DNA from: Nicotiana tabacum
Lineage: Eukaryota > Streptophyta > Magnoliopsida > Solanales > Solanaceae
Assembly: GCF_000715075.1 (NCBI RefSeq)
Contig: NC_134095.1
Location: 54,990,419-55,054,418 of the forward strand
Direction of reading: 5' to 3'
Length of the DNA stretch: 64,000 nt
This document shows positions 11,143-22,474 of the stretch, piece by piece. Each line of letters starts with the position of its first letter. The first letter of the stretch is position 1. Under the pieces are notes generated by a model that worked only from the letters and a program-made list of their open reading frames with translations, made no database searches and had not been told where the DNA came from. The translations under genes and the position numbers were made by a program.

Positions 11143-11893
11143 TAGTAACTTCAATATTTAAATTTTTAAAAGCATAATTCGACATCCAATTGTGCCTCGG
11201 TTTTTGTAGGTATGATAATTTTAAGACAAGGTGCCATCGACGCAAATCCATTGACCCACAAAGAGAGCAAAACAGTCTAAGTTTGGATTGATAGTTTTAA
11301 AGATATCAGTGGCCAAACGAAACCTTTGGGCAATGCGGAAACATGAGACTTCATTGTTAACCTTCACCAATTTCAAACATGCTACTTCTGTCGCTGCAGT
11401 TGGACTTGGACTTAGATGTGCTGTTTCAACAAATCAGTCGGTCAATATCGAAAGACGGATCCAAAATTTTAACTACCTAGTATAACTCATAAACTCAAAA
11501 AAAAAAAAAAAAAAAAAAAGCCAAAGGCAATTAGTACACGTGCATCAACTGCCGCGCCATGTTGGGTTGGCCTTTAGGGCTTTGAATCGTGTAGAACACA
11601 TTTGTTTATAAATTGCTATTGGGAATTACCAATAATCCTATAATTATATGATAAAATAAAACCTCTGCCAAATTCTGCATGAAACAATTTCTGAAGATTT
11701 TCCTATCGAACTTCTTTAAAGAACAGATAATTTTGTGAAATCCGCGTATTTATAAAGGTAAGGAAAGGAAGTTACAATAGTCATTTAAATTGCAGTATTT
11801 ATTCTGAAAGTCTGCACTTGTTTAGATAAGTTATATCTTTTAGAAAGGAAAAAAAACTGATTAAAGATAAATATTAAAGACTTTAAATTAGTT
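11143..11893. other. Intergenic sequence with poly(A) tract
   Basis: No gene supported. A run of about 22 A residues ends at 11519; it could be a retroposed 3' tail, but upstream sequence shows no recognisable LINE or SINE. The open frame at 11288-11485 has no features I recognise. Confidence 0.5.
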
Positions 11894-12450
11894 TTAGTAA
11901 GCTGTCTCATCTTCCATCCAATTCTCCTGGCACATTATATTTGACATATATTTGTGTACGAGTAAAATTGGGGATAAAGTTACTCCCGATTTCTTGGTAA
12001 AAAAACGAGAGGACAGGAGATCCGATATGATCTCGGGTAAAGCCGAGAGCTCCCACATATCAGAGTCCGGGGAGGATGAATGATGCGCCAAGAACCGGAC
12101 ATGGCTAAATGGGAAGAATCGAGTTCGAGCAAAATAAAGGGCCAAGACTAGAGAAAAGATAGTTGGAAAGGACAAACGAGGGGCCGAAATATCCTCTCTT
12201 GAGTAGATATTACGGCGCAAAGCTCGCCCAGTATCAATGGCCTATCACGGTTTACTAGATAGAATTTTTTTTTACCTTATTTAGAATTGTACTAGGTTTA
12301 AAACTCCCCTATTTTATAAAGGGGATAATATTTTTTAAATACCACTATTGACACGCATATCAAAGTAATAAAGTCAGTTTTTATTCTCTAATTACTGTTC
12401 AAAGTGTTCTCCAACTGCTTATTTATTTAGTTGCAACCGAGCCCGTTTCG
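11894..12450 (+). repeat. Tat-like LTR fragment
   Basis: Contains phrases typical of this LTR type: a GATCTCGGGTAAAGCCGAGA hairpin at about 12030, a TATA box TTTTATAAAGGGG at about 12312-12324, and an R/U5-like stretch ending GTTGCAACCGAGCCCG (about 12433). Both ends are ragged: no TG start and no PBS were found before the gag fragment. The assignment comes from the following gag. Confidence 0.55.
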
Positions 12451-12479
12451 AGGGCTAAGTCGAAGCCAACTTGCAGTGT

Positions 12480-12800
12480 TCATCGTAAAGCCAGACTTAA
12501 TCATCCATCGTAAAGCCCATGCCGATGATATCAAGGTCGAGACAAGGAAATTAGACTTCTTCAAAGTCAAGCAATGGGACAACGAGATGGTTAGGGAGTT
12601 TGTGTCGAGGTTCTAGATGGAACAAATGGACCTACCCCCGGTTACAAGTGATTGGACCGTTCAGGCGTTTACTCAAGGGCTCAACGCTTAAAGTTCCATT
12701 GTTTCTCAACAATTGGAGCAAAACTTGGTGGAGTACCCGACGTTTACTTGGGTTGAGGTTCATAACAAGTACCAGACAAAGATTAGAGTCGAGTATCTAG
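12480..12800 (+). pseudogene. Tat-like Ty3/gypsy gag fragment
   Basis: Capsid core of a Tat-type gag: FKVKQWDNEMVREFVSRF from about 12561, then (after a stop at 12614) MEQMDLPPV, DWTVQAFTQGLN, EQNLVEYPTFTW and a TKIRVEYL end near 12800. Stops break the frame. The PBS and N-terminal half are missing on the left, and the sequence stops abruptly at about 12800 against a Tekay-like gag in the opposite orientation. Confidence 0.75.
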
Positions 12801-13039
12801 GCTAAATCCTCTTGAAGGCGTGAAATCACAATGGACACAACTGGTGCCTGAGCTGGTCCCATCAGCTCAACCACATCCGGTATCTGCTCATGAGCTGGAG
12901 CAACTGGTGGCTCCACCGGTGCTGCTCTAGCTGCAGTACAAGCTGCACCTTGGCCTCTATTGCGGCCCCTTCCTCTCGCGGCCCTAGCTGGTGGTACTGG
13001 TGGTCGTCCACCTGATATGGTCATACGTGTCCTCACCAT
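12801..13039 (-). pseudogene. Tekay-like gag N-terminus (truncated)
   Basis: Starts at an ATG at 13039 and reads MVRTRMTISGGRPPVPPARA followed by an Arg/Gly-rich tract (RGRGRNRGQG) and an Ala/Pro-rich segment, the usual start of chromovirus gag. It is cut at about 12800 by the junction with the Tat-like fragment. Its own PBS and 5' LTR lie just upstream on the same strand (13221-13980). Confidence 0.7.
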
Positions 13040-13220
13040 CTATGAGAGAATGAAATTATAGAAGTATAGTTTCTAGAATCAACATAACTGCACGACAATA
13101 GTACAAGAAAATGAAGTTTCACAATGGTTAGGTAACCTCTCGAAGATAAGTAGAGACGTCTCCGTATCGATCCGCAAGACTCTACTAATCCTGCTCATAA
13201 TTCGTGAGACCTAATTAATC

Positions 13221-13236
13221 AAGTGATCTGATACCA
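13221..13236 (-). other. Primer binding site, tRNA-Met type
   Basis: The minus strand reads TGGTATCAGATCACTT, three bases from the LTR end at 13240. Same primer class as 8591-8608. Confidence 0.8.
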
Positions 13237-13239
13237 ACT

Positions 13240-13980
13240 TATCATGACCCAAATTTCAACCTGCCATGATGACGCCTATCACATTACTAGCCAAGCCGAC
13301 AATCACATAATATCTATGCATTTGAATTAAAACATGATTTAAAGCAAGTTCAATAATAGAAAAATCTCATAAATAACTAATAAAAACAACTGAAACTCAA
13401 CAACAACAAATCCCAAAATCATGTCATCACCGAGTACATGAGCTACTAAGTGTAAACACAGTCTAAATTTCCAATACATTTGTCTAAAAAATAGAACAAT
13501 ACTGAATAAACTGAAATGAAGGAGTTTCGAGGTCCGCAGGCGTAATAGCAGATACCAACTCCGAATGATATAAATTGTGCACACAAGTCATAAATGACAC
13601 AACACACCTATTCCAACTTCCGGAACTAAATCGAGCCCGGTATCAACAAAGTTAATTCTTAGTCAAACTTCTCAACTTTCAAACTTTCCTCAATTCAAGC
13701 CGAAATGACTACGAACCTCCAAATCAATATTCGGACATACTTCTAAATCCGAAATTACCATACGAAGCTATTGAAACCATCAAAACTTCATTCCGGAGTT
13801 ATTTACCCATAAGTCAACATTCGGTCATCTCGTTCAACGTAAGCTTCCAACCTTGCGACTAAGTATCCCAATTCATTCCGAAATATTCCCGGAACCAAAG
13901 TACACATCCTGGCAAGTCACATAACCATAAATGAACATAAAATAAGTAATAAAACTAATATGACCGGCCGGGTCGTTACA
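13240..13980 (-). repeat. 5' LTR of minus-strand Tekay-like element, 741 bp
   Basis: In sense it starts TGTAACGACCCGGCCGG (right end, 13980) and ends ...GGTCATGATA at 13240 beside the PBS. The first 12 bases equal those of the 2.6 kb LTR at 5958, but this one is much shorter, so it is a related subfamily or internally deleted. Confidence 0.8.
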
Positions 13981-13984
13981 ACGT

Positions 13985-14290
13985 GACCATAATTTCAAAA
14001 AATATTTCAATCCATTTCACTCAAAAAAAACTAATATTTGAATGCAGAGAGTAATTAGAAGACTTGTACTAATTCTCATATGAAATTTTTTTAACAGAAA
14101 ATCTATCTTGAACTCGACGCTTCAGGAGCATCCCCATGGTTGAAGATAAATCAAAGCATGAGAGTTACATTTATAATTATACTACTATTTAATTTTCATA
14201 ATTTAGTCAATATATCATTTAATTTGAATTTGATTGGCAGAGAGACTATAGGAAAGGAAATAAGTAACAACGAATAACGACTTCTCGATA
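13985..14290. repeat. Duplicated segment, left copy
   Basis: About 300 bp similar to 17238-17490. Shared landmarks are AATCCATTTCAC, a TTT-rich tract ending in CAG then AAAAT, GAGCATGAGAGTTACA or AAGCATGAGAGTTACA, and ATTTAATTTGAATTTG. The CAG/AAAAT boundary resembles a splice acceptor. Before the solo LTR landed between them, the copies would have been about 0.55 kb apart. Confidence 0.7.
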
Positions 14291-15089
14291 TAGTTTGAGA
14301 AAAAATTATTTTATAAATGTGCTAATTGTCTTCTAAGTAATCCTATTATCATCCTCTATGTGTGATGATCCGAAAGGTCATCTCTTGTTTTAGAAGTTAA
14401 AATTATGGTCCGACGCCTTAAAAAATCTTTTTTTATCTCACCTCGATTTGCGTGCATGATCCGGGCGCGTTTCCGAAAATCTTTTATGTGAAATTTAGGG
14501 AAACAAATAATGAATTTGGCCTTTAAAATTGATTAAAGTTGACTTTGGTCAACATTCTTGGTAAACGAACCCGGACTCGTGATCGGATGGTCCCGTAAAG
14601 TCCGTAATACAATATGAGACTTGAGAGTATGCCCGAAATCGAATTCTGAGGTCCCTAGCCCGAGAAAAGTTTTTTAAAGAAAATTATTTGATGGAAAATA
14701 TAAAGGCTTTTTGAATTGAAATGATTCATGCTCTTGATGGTATCGAGCTTGTATCTTGGTTCCGGAGCCCGGTACAGGTTTAAAATAATAAATAAGTCGA
14801 ATTTGAGAAATTTGGTAAGAATCGGAGTTGATTTGGTATAAATCGGACCACTAATTGAGAAAATAAAAATTTCAATGTTCTTAAGGAATTTCATGAATTT
14901 GAGGTTGAATTCGTAGTTGTTGATGTTATTTTGATGATTTTACTGCACGAGCAAGCCCGTATGATATTTTTAGACATACGTGCATATTTGGTTTGGAGCC
15001 GCGAGGGCTCGGGTGAGTTTTAGATAGTCCACGGGGTGAATTGGACTTAGGAAATTTCAGGGTTTTCATCTGGTATTTGTTGCAGGCTC

Positions 15090-15340
15090 TGATCTTACAA
15101 TTGCGAGGTCAGGCTTCGCAATTGCGAGCCTGTCAGGCTTGATAATTGCGATGGGGCTGATCGCAATTGCAATGTATACCCTGGCCAGCCTTGTTCGCAT
15201 TTCTTTGCAAATGCGAAGTCCTCAGTAAGTTCCAGTAGTCTCAAATGCAACGATTTCTTCGCAAATGCGAAGATAACAGAAATTCCCAGGGTTCGCAATT
15301 GCGAAACCCTGGTCGCAACTGTGACATTTGCGACCTGTTA
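15090..15340 (+). repeat. CpG palindrome array in solo LTR
   Basis: Several copies of TTCGCAATTGCGAA and TTCGCAAATGCGAA-like palindromes (around 15099, 15113, 15143, 15195, 15258 and 15293). Third variant of the array type seen at 2590, 6675, 22085 and 29480. Confidence 0.8.
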
Positions 15341-16254
15341 AGTGAGATTTTGACATGATTCTTCTTTATTTTACAATTTTCTCAAAACCTAATCTCCTAA
15401 GGGCGATTTTCCAAGATCAAGTTCTTCCCTAAATCATAGGTAAACGATTTCTAACTTATTTTCTTCAATCTATAACATCTTTTTACATAATTTCACTTCA
15501 AAATCTAGGGGTTTTCATGGGAAATTGGGTGTTTTTGGGTAGAAGTTAGGATTTTCAAATTTTGGAAATTTCGACCTCAATTTGAGGTCCGATGTCAAAA
15601 CTAATTGCATATTTCAGTTCGTGAGTGAATGAGTGATCAGATTTTGGTTTGAACTTCGGGTTTTGACCAAGCAGGCCCGGGGTCGGGTTTTGACTTTTTG
15701 GGAAAATCATTGAAAAATCTATTTTCATGCATTAGAATTAATTTATTTAGCATTTATTTTTGTTATTAAGTAAATTATGACTAGATACACAGGAATTGGA
15801 AGTTGAACCGAGGGGTAAAGCGGTAGTTGAGGCTTAATCTTGTTCGTAGAATCGAGGTAAGTGTTTAGCTTGAGGGAATATGAGTTGTGGTCTTATTTTC
15901 TATGTGTTAGTATCGAGTACGACGTATAGGTGTGGTGACGAGTATCTATATGTTGGTATCAACCATGCCCGCAAGTCTTATATCATGATTGTTGTGACTC
16001 TACTATGTATCGATCATGCTCAAATTGATGATTATTAATGTTGAACAAAGCTTATGAAAGTTTCTTGGTAATTGACTATTATTGAGTATTGGCTTAAGTT
16101 GAGTTTTATTTTGTAAAGTAATTGTTGAAACGAGATTGGTTATAGCTGAATCCCTTGCCGAGATATTATTGTTGACATTGTTGATACCCTTGTCGGGATG
16201 TTATTGTTGATATAGCTATTCCCTTGCCGGTACGTATTATTTTTATTGTTTGGG

Positions 16255-16502
16255 TGAGGAAGAGTGTAAAGCACAAAGGGTGATGTCGTGCATGATATTG
16301 TGAGTGAGTGTAATGCACGAAGGGTGATGTCGTGCCGATCGATATTGTGAGTGTTAATGCACGCAGGGTGATGTTGTGCCATGATTTGAGAGTTAATGCA
16401 CGAAGGGTGATGTCGTGCTGATATTGTGAGTAATAATGCATGAAGGGTGATGACGTGCCATGATTATGAGAGGTAATGCACGAAGGGTGATGTCGTGCAC
16501 AT
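16255..16502 (+). repeat. Minisatellite, 6 copies of a 39-44 bp unit
   Basis: The unit core AATGCACGAAGGGTGATGTC followed by GTGC recurs with GGGTGATG at 16278, 16322, 16366, 16405, 16445 and 16485. It lies wholly inside the solo LTR. Confidence 0.9.
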
Positions 16503-17043
16503 GTTACTATTTCATTATTCTTGTTGATATAGATATGATGCTCATTATGCTTCTTTTTTTATGCTTCTTTATTGGTTTATTGTTAGAATCCGATATCCCC
16601 CGCAACATGTCGCCCTCCCATCTTATTCTGTTGATTCCTATTATTATGATTTTGGTTTGTATATGATTTAACTGCACAGGTATATATGATTTTCGTGTCC
16701 TAGCCTCGTCACTACTTCGCCAAGTTAGGCTCGACATGTACTCAGTACATGAGGTCGGTTGTACTGATGCTACATTCTGCACTCTTTTGTGCAGATTTGG
16801 ATACCAGACCCGGTGAGTAGCTGAGGTAGCTGCCTTCAGTCCAGAGAGACCAAGGTAGATCTGCTGGCTTCCGCAGTGCCTAGATTCCCCCTTCCCTGTT
16901 TTAGCTTTCTGTTGTCTTTTTTCATTTCGAAAACAATTGTACTTTTCTTTTCAGACCAGTATCTGTGGAAATTCGTAGATGTTCGTGAATTTGTGATACC
17001 AGATTCTTGGGTAGACATGTATTGGGAAATCCGGATCGTGACA

Positions 17044-17142
17044 CTATATTACAGGAATATTATTGCAGATAGTGATCACATGCTTGACATTAATGACATT
17101 TGCATTTTTGACATGCCAAGGCCAACCAATAAAGTAAGTTAA
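17044..17142 (+). other. Possible exon fragment right of the solo LTR
   Basis: After the target duplication the sequence reads ATTACAG then an open stretch NIIADSDHMLDINDICIFDM, and ends AATAAA/GTAAGT, a good donor site. It may be an exon bounded by acceptor and donor signals. I do not recognise the protein. The solo LTR sits just upstream of the acceptor. Confidence 0.3.
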
Positions 17143-17237
17143 CAATATTATTATATGAAGTAGTATTTTTGTCTACACTTGTTAGTCCTTTCTATGGGCT
17201 AGATTTTCATATGAAAAATTAAAGATTAAATTAAAAG

Positions 17238-17490
17238 ATGCACGATAATAGCACATCACCACAATTTCATAAAATATTCTAATCCATTTCACTTCAAAAG
17301 GCTAATATTAAATGCAGACAATAATTACGAGATTTATACTAATTATTTAATGAAATCTTTTTGGCAGAAAATACATCCTGAAGTACCTAGTTTCAGTATC
17401 ATCTCCATAGTTGCAGATGTAGCAGAGCATGAGAGTTACACTTATAAATTATATTATTATTTAATCAATATATAATTTAATTTGAATTTG
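17238..17490. repeat. Duplicated segment, right copy
   Basis: Partner of 13985-14290 (see there). It contains TTTTTGGCAG followed by AAAATACATCCTGAAG, again resembling a splice acceptor and exon start, and is followed directly by the Argonaute-like tail. Confidence 0.7.
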
Positions 17491-17613
17491 AATTCATCGC
17501 TTGCCATCGTGTCACCAGCTTATTATGCCCACTTAGTTGTTGGTCGTGCACGCTATTATGTTGACAATGAGGGGCTCATGAGTCTTCCGAAGATTAAAAA
17601 TCAAGTGAAGTAA
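17491..17613 (+). pseudogene. Argonaute-like C-terminal tail (fragment)
   Basis: Open frame of 40 codons ending at TAA 17611-17613. It contains IVSPAYYAHLVVGRARYYV, which resembles the end of the Piwi domain in plant Argonautes (pattern V-x-P-A-Y-Y-A-H-L...R-A-R-x-Y). It is followed by an atypical tail (DNEGLMSLPKIKNQVK). The rest of the Piwi domain is not recognisable nearby, so this is a terminal exon, a gene relic, or a chance likeness. The 17614-17880 region looks like AT-rich 3' flank. Confidence 0.45.
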
Positions 17614-17900
17614 TGTATTATTGCTAAGTGGTCGCTGGTACCTTTTGAACTGAATGTTGGGATTTGAATATTTGTGTTCACAGCAGACACTGGATGTTTA
17701 TGAGGTTTTTATACCTATGAGCATTTCAGTGCATTTCTCTATTAGATATCTTATATATGGAGTAGTTTGTAGAAATGCTTCTTTAGACATTAGAATTACT
17801 TTTTATTTTTCACTCGTTCAATGTTTTCTTCCTAAACTAATACGTTGAATGCCCCCCTTTCTTTATCCAAAAAAAAAAAGTAAAAAGAATAATGACTTCT
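17614..17900. other. Non-coding flank
   Basis: AT-rich sequence between the Argonaute-like fragment and the LINE ORF1, with a run of 11 A near 17869. No gene or repeat recognised. Confidence 0.5.
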
Positions 17901-20609
17901 TCATAATGACTTCACCATAGTGTTTCCTTCATGTCTTCTAGCCAAAGTTGCATTGTGTGATGGTTGTTCTACATTTTTCAATTTGTTCCTGCTCCTACTC
18001 TCATGACCAGTGCTGCCAGTAACAAAATTTAAAGAGTTCACAGGTTTTGTACTTACCATTGCATCCAATAATTTGCGTTCCTCTGCTGAAATAACTGGAA
18101 CTGTTGTGACGATTTGCTGCTGCCAAACTTCTAACGTTGCTGCTGCTTTTCGATCATCAGCATGACTGGCATCTAAAGTATTTGTATTAGATTTCTGCTG
18201 TTGAAGAATAGATATAGGTGTTGCTGCATTTTTGTTTGTAACATCAACTGGATCTATTTGCTTGGATGCTGTTGCTGCATTATGAATCAAGTTTCCAGCT
18301 TCTGCACTCTCCTGATCGACTGCCTGATCACCTTCTTCAGAAGAGTAGCCTGCAAAACCATCACCCCAATTTTCTTCATCATCCTCCTCCCTTTGGTCAC
18401 GCCACAACTTGGAGTTAATAGCCATTTCCCTCATCTTTGCTTGAATAACCTCGTTGTTGTTCCCAATTGACAGAACATGCTGCCCAGATTCACTCTCAAA
18501 CTCCCCAAAAGACTCCACTGATTGTGAAGGGACATAAAAAATGGAGGTGTTTAAAGTGACCAATGGTTGTTTCACCAAGGTATTGTTCATCATCATTTCA
18601 TTCCGGACGTTTTTGATGATTTGCTCAACATGAGGATTGGAAAATTGCAACATAGGCGCATTGGAACTATGAGCTTGGCTGCCCGTTAATTCCATTCCCA
18701 ATTTGCTCTTAGAGTCATTTCGTCGAACGTCCACATTTTTTTCCCAATCATAACTGCCTTGCCCTCCTCTTTCATTGCTGGGCATTGGAATTAATTGTTT
18801 GGACATCTTATTATCCTTCAAACATGTTGTATCGACTTCCGAAAACCCAGCAACATCAAGAAGATTAAAGCTATTTGCGCTGGCATCAATGTTACTATCC
18901 TTTCATCGAATTGTTTGATTCTGACGTTTTGGTGAACCCCTCTTCTTTGTAGGAGATTTTGTACAAGTTACCAACTTCCAAACCCCCTCCTTTGTGTTTG
19001 TTTCTTTAACCTTAACATCTTCAATTGTCTCCCCAGTTCTATTTTCCACCAGCTTGCTTGTATTCACACCTTTTTCAATCCCATAAGTTTGGGCAACAAC
19101 TTCTCCGTCAAAGCCTTGCTTTGTAATTTTCTGTTGTTCACCTTCATTTGGCTTTAGAGAAATATTGGCCTCAAAACCAGATTTTCCACCTAAAGAGACA
19201 GTTCCAACATTTACCCTATCATTGCTTACATTATTGTGACCACCAGCTGCCCTATCCATTATATTAATTCCAGCCTGTGCATTAAAACTAGCTCGATCAG
19301 TAGCAGTTTTTAAAGCACCAGCAGTAGCTAGATACATCCTTGCAAACACAGTAGAAGCAGGGACATCTCTTGAAGGTTTGGGAGGTCCCTTGTCCAATTT
19401 TAGAGCCTCCTCCATAGGTATAACTGGAGCTATAGCAGCTGCTGTAAATGCAACATTACTCTCAATTCCTTCAACAACTATAGCTTGATCTGTATCATAT
19501 TGCTTTGCTACAGTTGATGCCTTTTCAAATAGTGTATTGGCCTTTGTTTGATTAACTGCAACCTTCAAATCACCAGCCTTTTTCATAACATCTTTTTCAA
19601 AACCAGGTTGTGCAGCTAAATCAATTCGACCAACAGGATCCTTCAAGCCATCTTCTTCTTGTAAATCCTTAGCTCCTTGTCCAGTTCTTTTAGCGTTTAG
19701 ATAGTCCCTTGCATCCCTTTGTAATTTATCAACATTAACCATCTCGTTAATAGGCAGATTTGTATCTACAGATTCCTCCTCTGTTCCCACCTCTGTTCCA
19801 ACTTTTTCCTTCATAATTCTACACATCTTTTCATCGTGCCCTTGATGCTTACAATAAGTGCAATATTTAGGGAGATTGTCATACACTATTTCTTGATAGT
19901 GCACGACATATTTTCCAGTAATTCGATCAACAATCTGCAGCTTGACCTTTTTAGGTTGTTTGTCCAACAGGTCGATTATTAGCTTAACTCGAGCAGCACT
20001 AGGCCTTGTTCGTTCTTGTGTCGCCTTGTCAACAGCAATGGCTTTTCCAACAACTGATGCTATAGACATTAACGACCTCTTAGCAAAGAAATTAGGTGGC
20101 AAACCTGGTAGAGAAATCCATACGACTGCCATAGATGTCTCCTCCCTTGGATTGAATCCCAACGTTCATGGGAAAGTTCTAAAGAAGAATTCGTCGCCTT
20201 TGGATTTAAGATATCCAGTCGATATCGAAAGGAAGTTAACATAATCAGTATATAGATCAAACCTGACCAATAGGTGACGAAATTCTAATTGCCCAACGTT
20301 ACAGTATCCTTGAACTTCATATTGCGACGAGAACATTTTTCGAACTTCCTGTATATCAGGTTTTCCATAAGAAAATTTAACCAAAACTGCTTGATGCAGC
20401 CCTTCTCCCCTTATGAATTCATTAACTTCATCCATGGTGAATTCTATCACTAGTTCTCCATGATCGAGTTTAACAGGAAACAACTCGATTTTTGACGAAA
20501 TTTGAGCAGACTGTTTTTGTTTTAGTTGTTCCGCATAGGATTGTTTTGTATTTTGGTTTGGAATTGCCTCTCTGACAGCCACAGGTTGGGGAGAGACGAC
20601 AGCATCCAT
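17901..20609 (-). pseudogene. LINE (L1-type) ORF1: DUF4283 plus CCHC zinc knuckle, frameshifted
   Basis: Nucleic-acid-binding ORF1 of a plant non-LTR retrotransposon. It starts at an ATG at 20609 (MDAVVSPQPVAVREAIPN). The DUF4283 region begins at about 20460 (GELVIEFTMDEVNEFIRGEG) and continues after a frameshift near 20165 with FNPREETSMAVVWISLPGLP (20156-20097). A zinc knuckle follows at about 19865-19820: CTYCKHQGHDEKMC, matching C-x2-C-x4-H-x4-C. The rest is a long, low-complexity Lys/Glu/Ala/Thr-rich tail (18903-19800), and after another break an acidic segment ending at 17901. Two uninterrupted stretches of 419 and 306 codons suggest fairly recent activity. No endonuclease or RT (ORF2) follows. 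Confidence 0.8.
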
Positions 20610-20930
20610 GGCTTCTCACAAAGTTACCATATCATTGACGTGAGGAGCACAATTCAAGACAAAATCTGGAAAAAAGTTGCTTGCTACAGTAACTCGCGAG
20701 ATAGAACTTAAGATCTGGAAAAATTGGTTACGAATTTGAGGATGAAACCAGTTGGGGATTGTTCTCTAAGAGAAGGGGGTTCTTTTAAGACCAATCTTTT
20801 GATCTTACCTTGCCGGATGCCGGAGTTATAGCCTGATGAATAGTGACGGAATTACTATTTACCTTCTTCCTAGAGAGAATGAGGAGGAGTTAAAAGGCTT
20901 TTTTTACTAACCCCATTATATTTTTTGCTG
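20610..20930 (-). other. Probable LINE 5' region
   Basis: Non-coding sequence upstream of the ORF1 start. No TATA box stands out. It ends near 20930, where unrelated sequence leads to the Athila-like 3' end. Confidence 0.4.
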
Positions 20931-21148
20931 TGGCACTCATATTTGTGTGGTCCGCACTATTTTCACACTTACCCACTTTTTTTAGCACAATCCCTGCAAA
21001 GCACACTCATTCCTGCAACACACTTCAAAACCAATTAGCACAAAATAAGACCTATCTAAAGAAGAAGAAATTGTAAAAGAAAAAGAAACATGAGTTGCCT
21101 CCCAAGAAGCCCTGAGTTAGTGTCACAGCACGACGCAGATTACCATCA

Positions 21149-21836
21149 TCACTTGAAATGAAGAACCGCCACGATGTGGCCATCATCAACTTTTTGCAAA
21201 TAATGCTTTGCCTGGTGACCATTGATACTAAATACATCATCATCTTTATTTTTCAAATTCAATGCACCAAAGGGTGTCACACCAACAACCTCAAACGGGC
21301 CACTCCATTTAGACTTCAACTTTTCCAAAAATATCTGTAACCGAGAATTGAACAACATAAGATCACCTTCTTTAAAATCCATGTTCCGAATGTACTTGTC
21401 ATGAAGGTACTTCATCTTCTCCTTGTATAAGGACGAACTTGTATATGCATGGTACCAGAACTCATCTAGCTCATTCAATTGTGCCACCCTTAACTTGGCG
21501 GCGACATCTCACTCAAGATTTAACTTCTTCAAAGCCCACATGGCTTTATGCTCAAGTTCCACCGAAAGATGACAAGTTTTCCCAAACACCAATCGGAATG
21601 GAGACATTCCAATCTGTGTTTTGTAAGCCATCCTATAAGCCCATAAAACATCATCATGTTTCTTTGACCAATCCGTCCGGTTGGCATTCACTGTCTTTGA
21701 CAAAATACTCTTTATCTCCCAGTTGGAGACTTCCACTTGACCACTTTCTTGAGGAATGATAGGGGGTCGTCAATTTATGAGTGACACCATACTTGGTGAG
21801 TAAGGTATCGAAGGCCTTGTTGCAAAAAGACACCAT
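21149..21836 (-). pseudogene. Athila-like integrase C-terminal half
   Basis: Minus-strand remainder of an Athila-type integrase. It begins near 21836 with a duplicated TKYGV stretch (SFCNKAFDTLLTKYGVTHKL), continues through TTPYHSS and the [12 protein letters not shown] helix (catalytic Glu region at about 21730), [24 protein letters not shown], and after a break MAQLNELDEFWYHAY. It ends in a C-terminal domain (KSKWSGPFEVVGVTPFGALN) and a stop at 21149. There is a frameshift near 21760-21735. Its missing N-terminal half is the integrase at 28060-28500, which breaks at the same codons (FCN). Confidence 0.88.
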
Positions 21837-22084
21837 ATTTGGTGACTACTTATTAGCTCCTTTTTACTTTCGTTTTAGTCCAAAAATATTTAAATGTATT
21901 CCTAAAAACTGATGAAATATGCTTAATTGCAGGAGTGTTAGACAATAAGCTACAATGATGAAATCCAACTAAAAAAGGAATGATCGAAACTCAAGGACAA
22001 AAATCAGGCACAAAGGACCAAGTGCAGACCGCAAAATTCCATCTACAACTGTAGATTGTGAAGGAAAACCAACAGAGACCTAGT

Positions 22085-22440
22085 GCAATGTGCAGACCGC
22101 ACAATTATTGTGCAGCCGCAGAAGCTATCTAAGAGCATAAGTTCACAGAGTTAACATCTAAGAGCATAAGTTCACAATTATTGTGCAGCCGTAGAAGCTA
22201 TCTAAGAGTATTAAGTTCACAGAGCAAAAATTTTTGTGCGGCCGCAGAAGTCAGCCACCTGACCGCACTCAGAATTGTGCGATCCGTAGAAGGGCCCTAC
22301 GCGGCCACACTTATATTTGTGCGGATCTTAGAACATTCAAGATGCGGCCGCATTCCAAAATTGTGCAGCCATAGATCCAGCTTTGTCAAGATCAAAGAAA
22401 AGTGCGGCCGCACAAGGAATTGTGCGGCCGCAGAACCTCC
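22085..22440 (+). repeat. CpG palindrome array in left Athila LTR
   Basis: Copies of GTGCGGCCGCA/GTGCAGCCGCA motifs, commonly spaced by AATT (CACAATTATTGTGCAG, CACAAGGAATTGTGCGG), ending about 40 bp before the TATA box. Confidence 0.85.
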
Positions 22441-22474
22441 GAAAGGGCATTTTTGTCTGAAATTTCCAGCTTTG

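Larger units (their letters stand above)
14361..17043 (+). mobile_element. Solo LTR, Ty3/gypsy (Tekay-like), 2.7 kb
   Basis: Begins TGTGATGATCC and ends ...GGATCGTGACA, flanked by ctatg (14356-14360) and ctata (17044-17048), a 5-bp target duplication with one mismatch. There is no internal region or PBS beside it, so it is a solo LTR left by LTR-LTR recombination. Inside are a palindrome array (15090-15340) and a minisatellite (16255-16502). The start and internal phrases such as TTGACTTTGGTCAACATT resemble the LTR at 5958. Confidence 0.85.

Noticed and set aside
11499..11519. Poly(A) tail of a SINE or processed pseudogene
   Set aside because: No recognisable retroposon body or target duplication was found upstream; left as a plain A tract.
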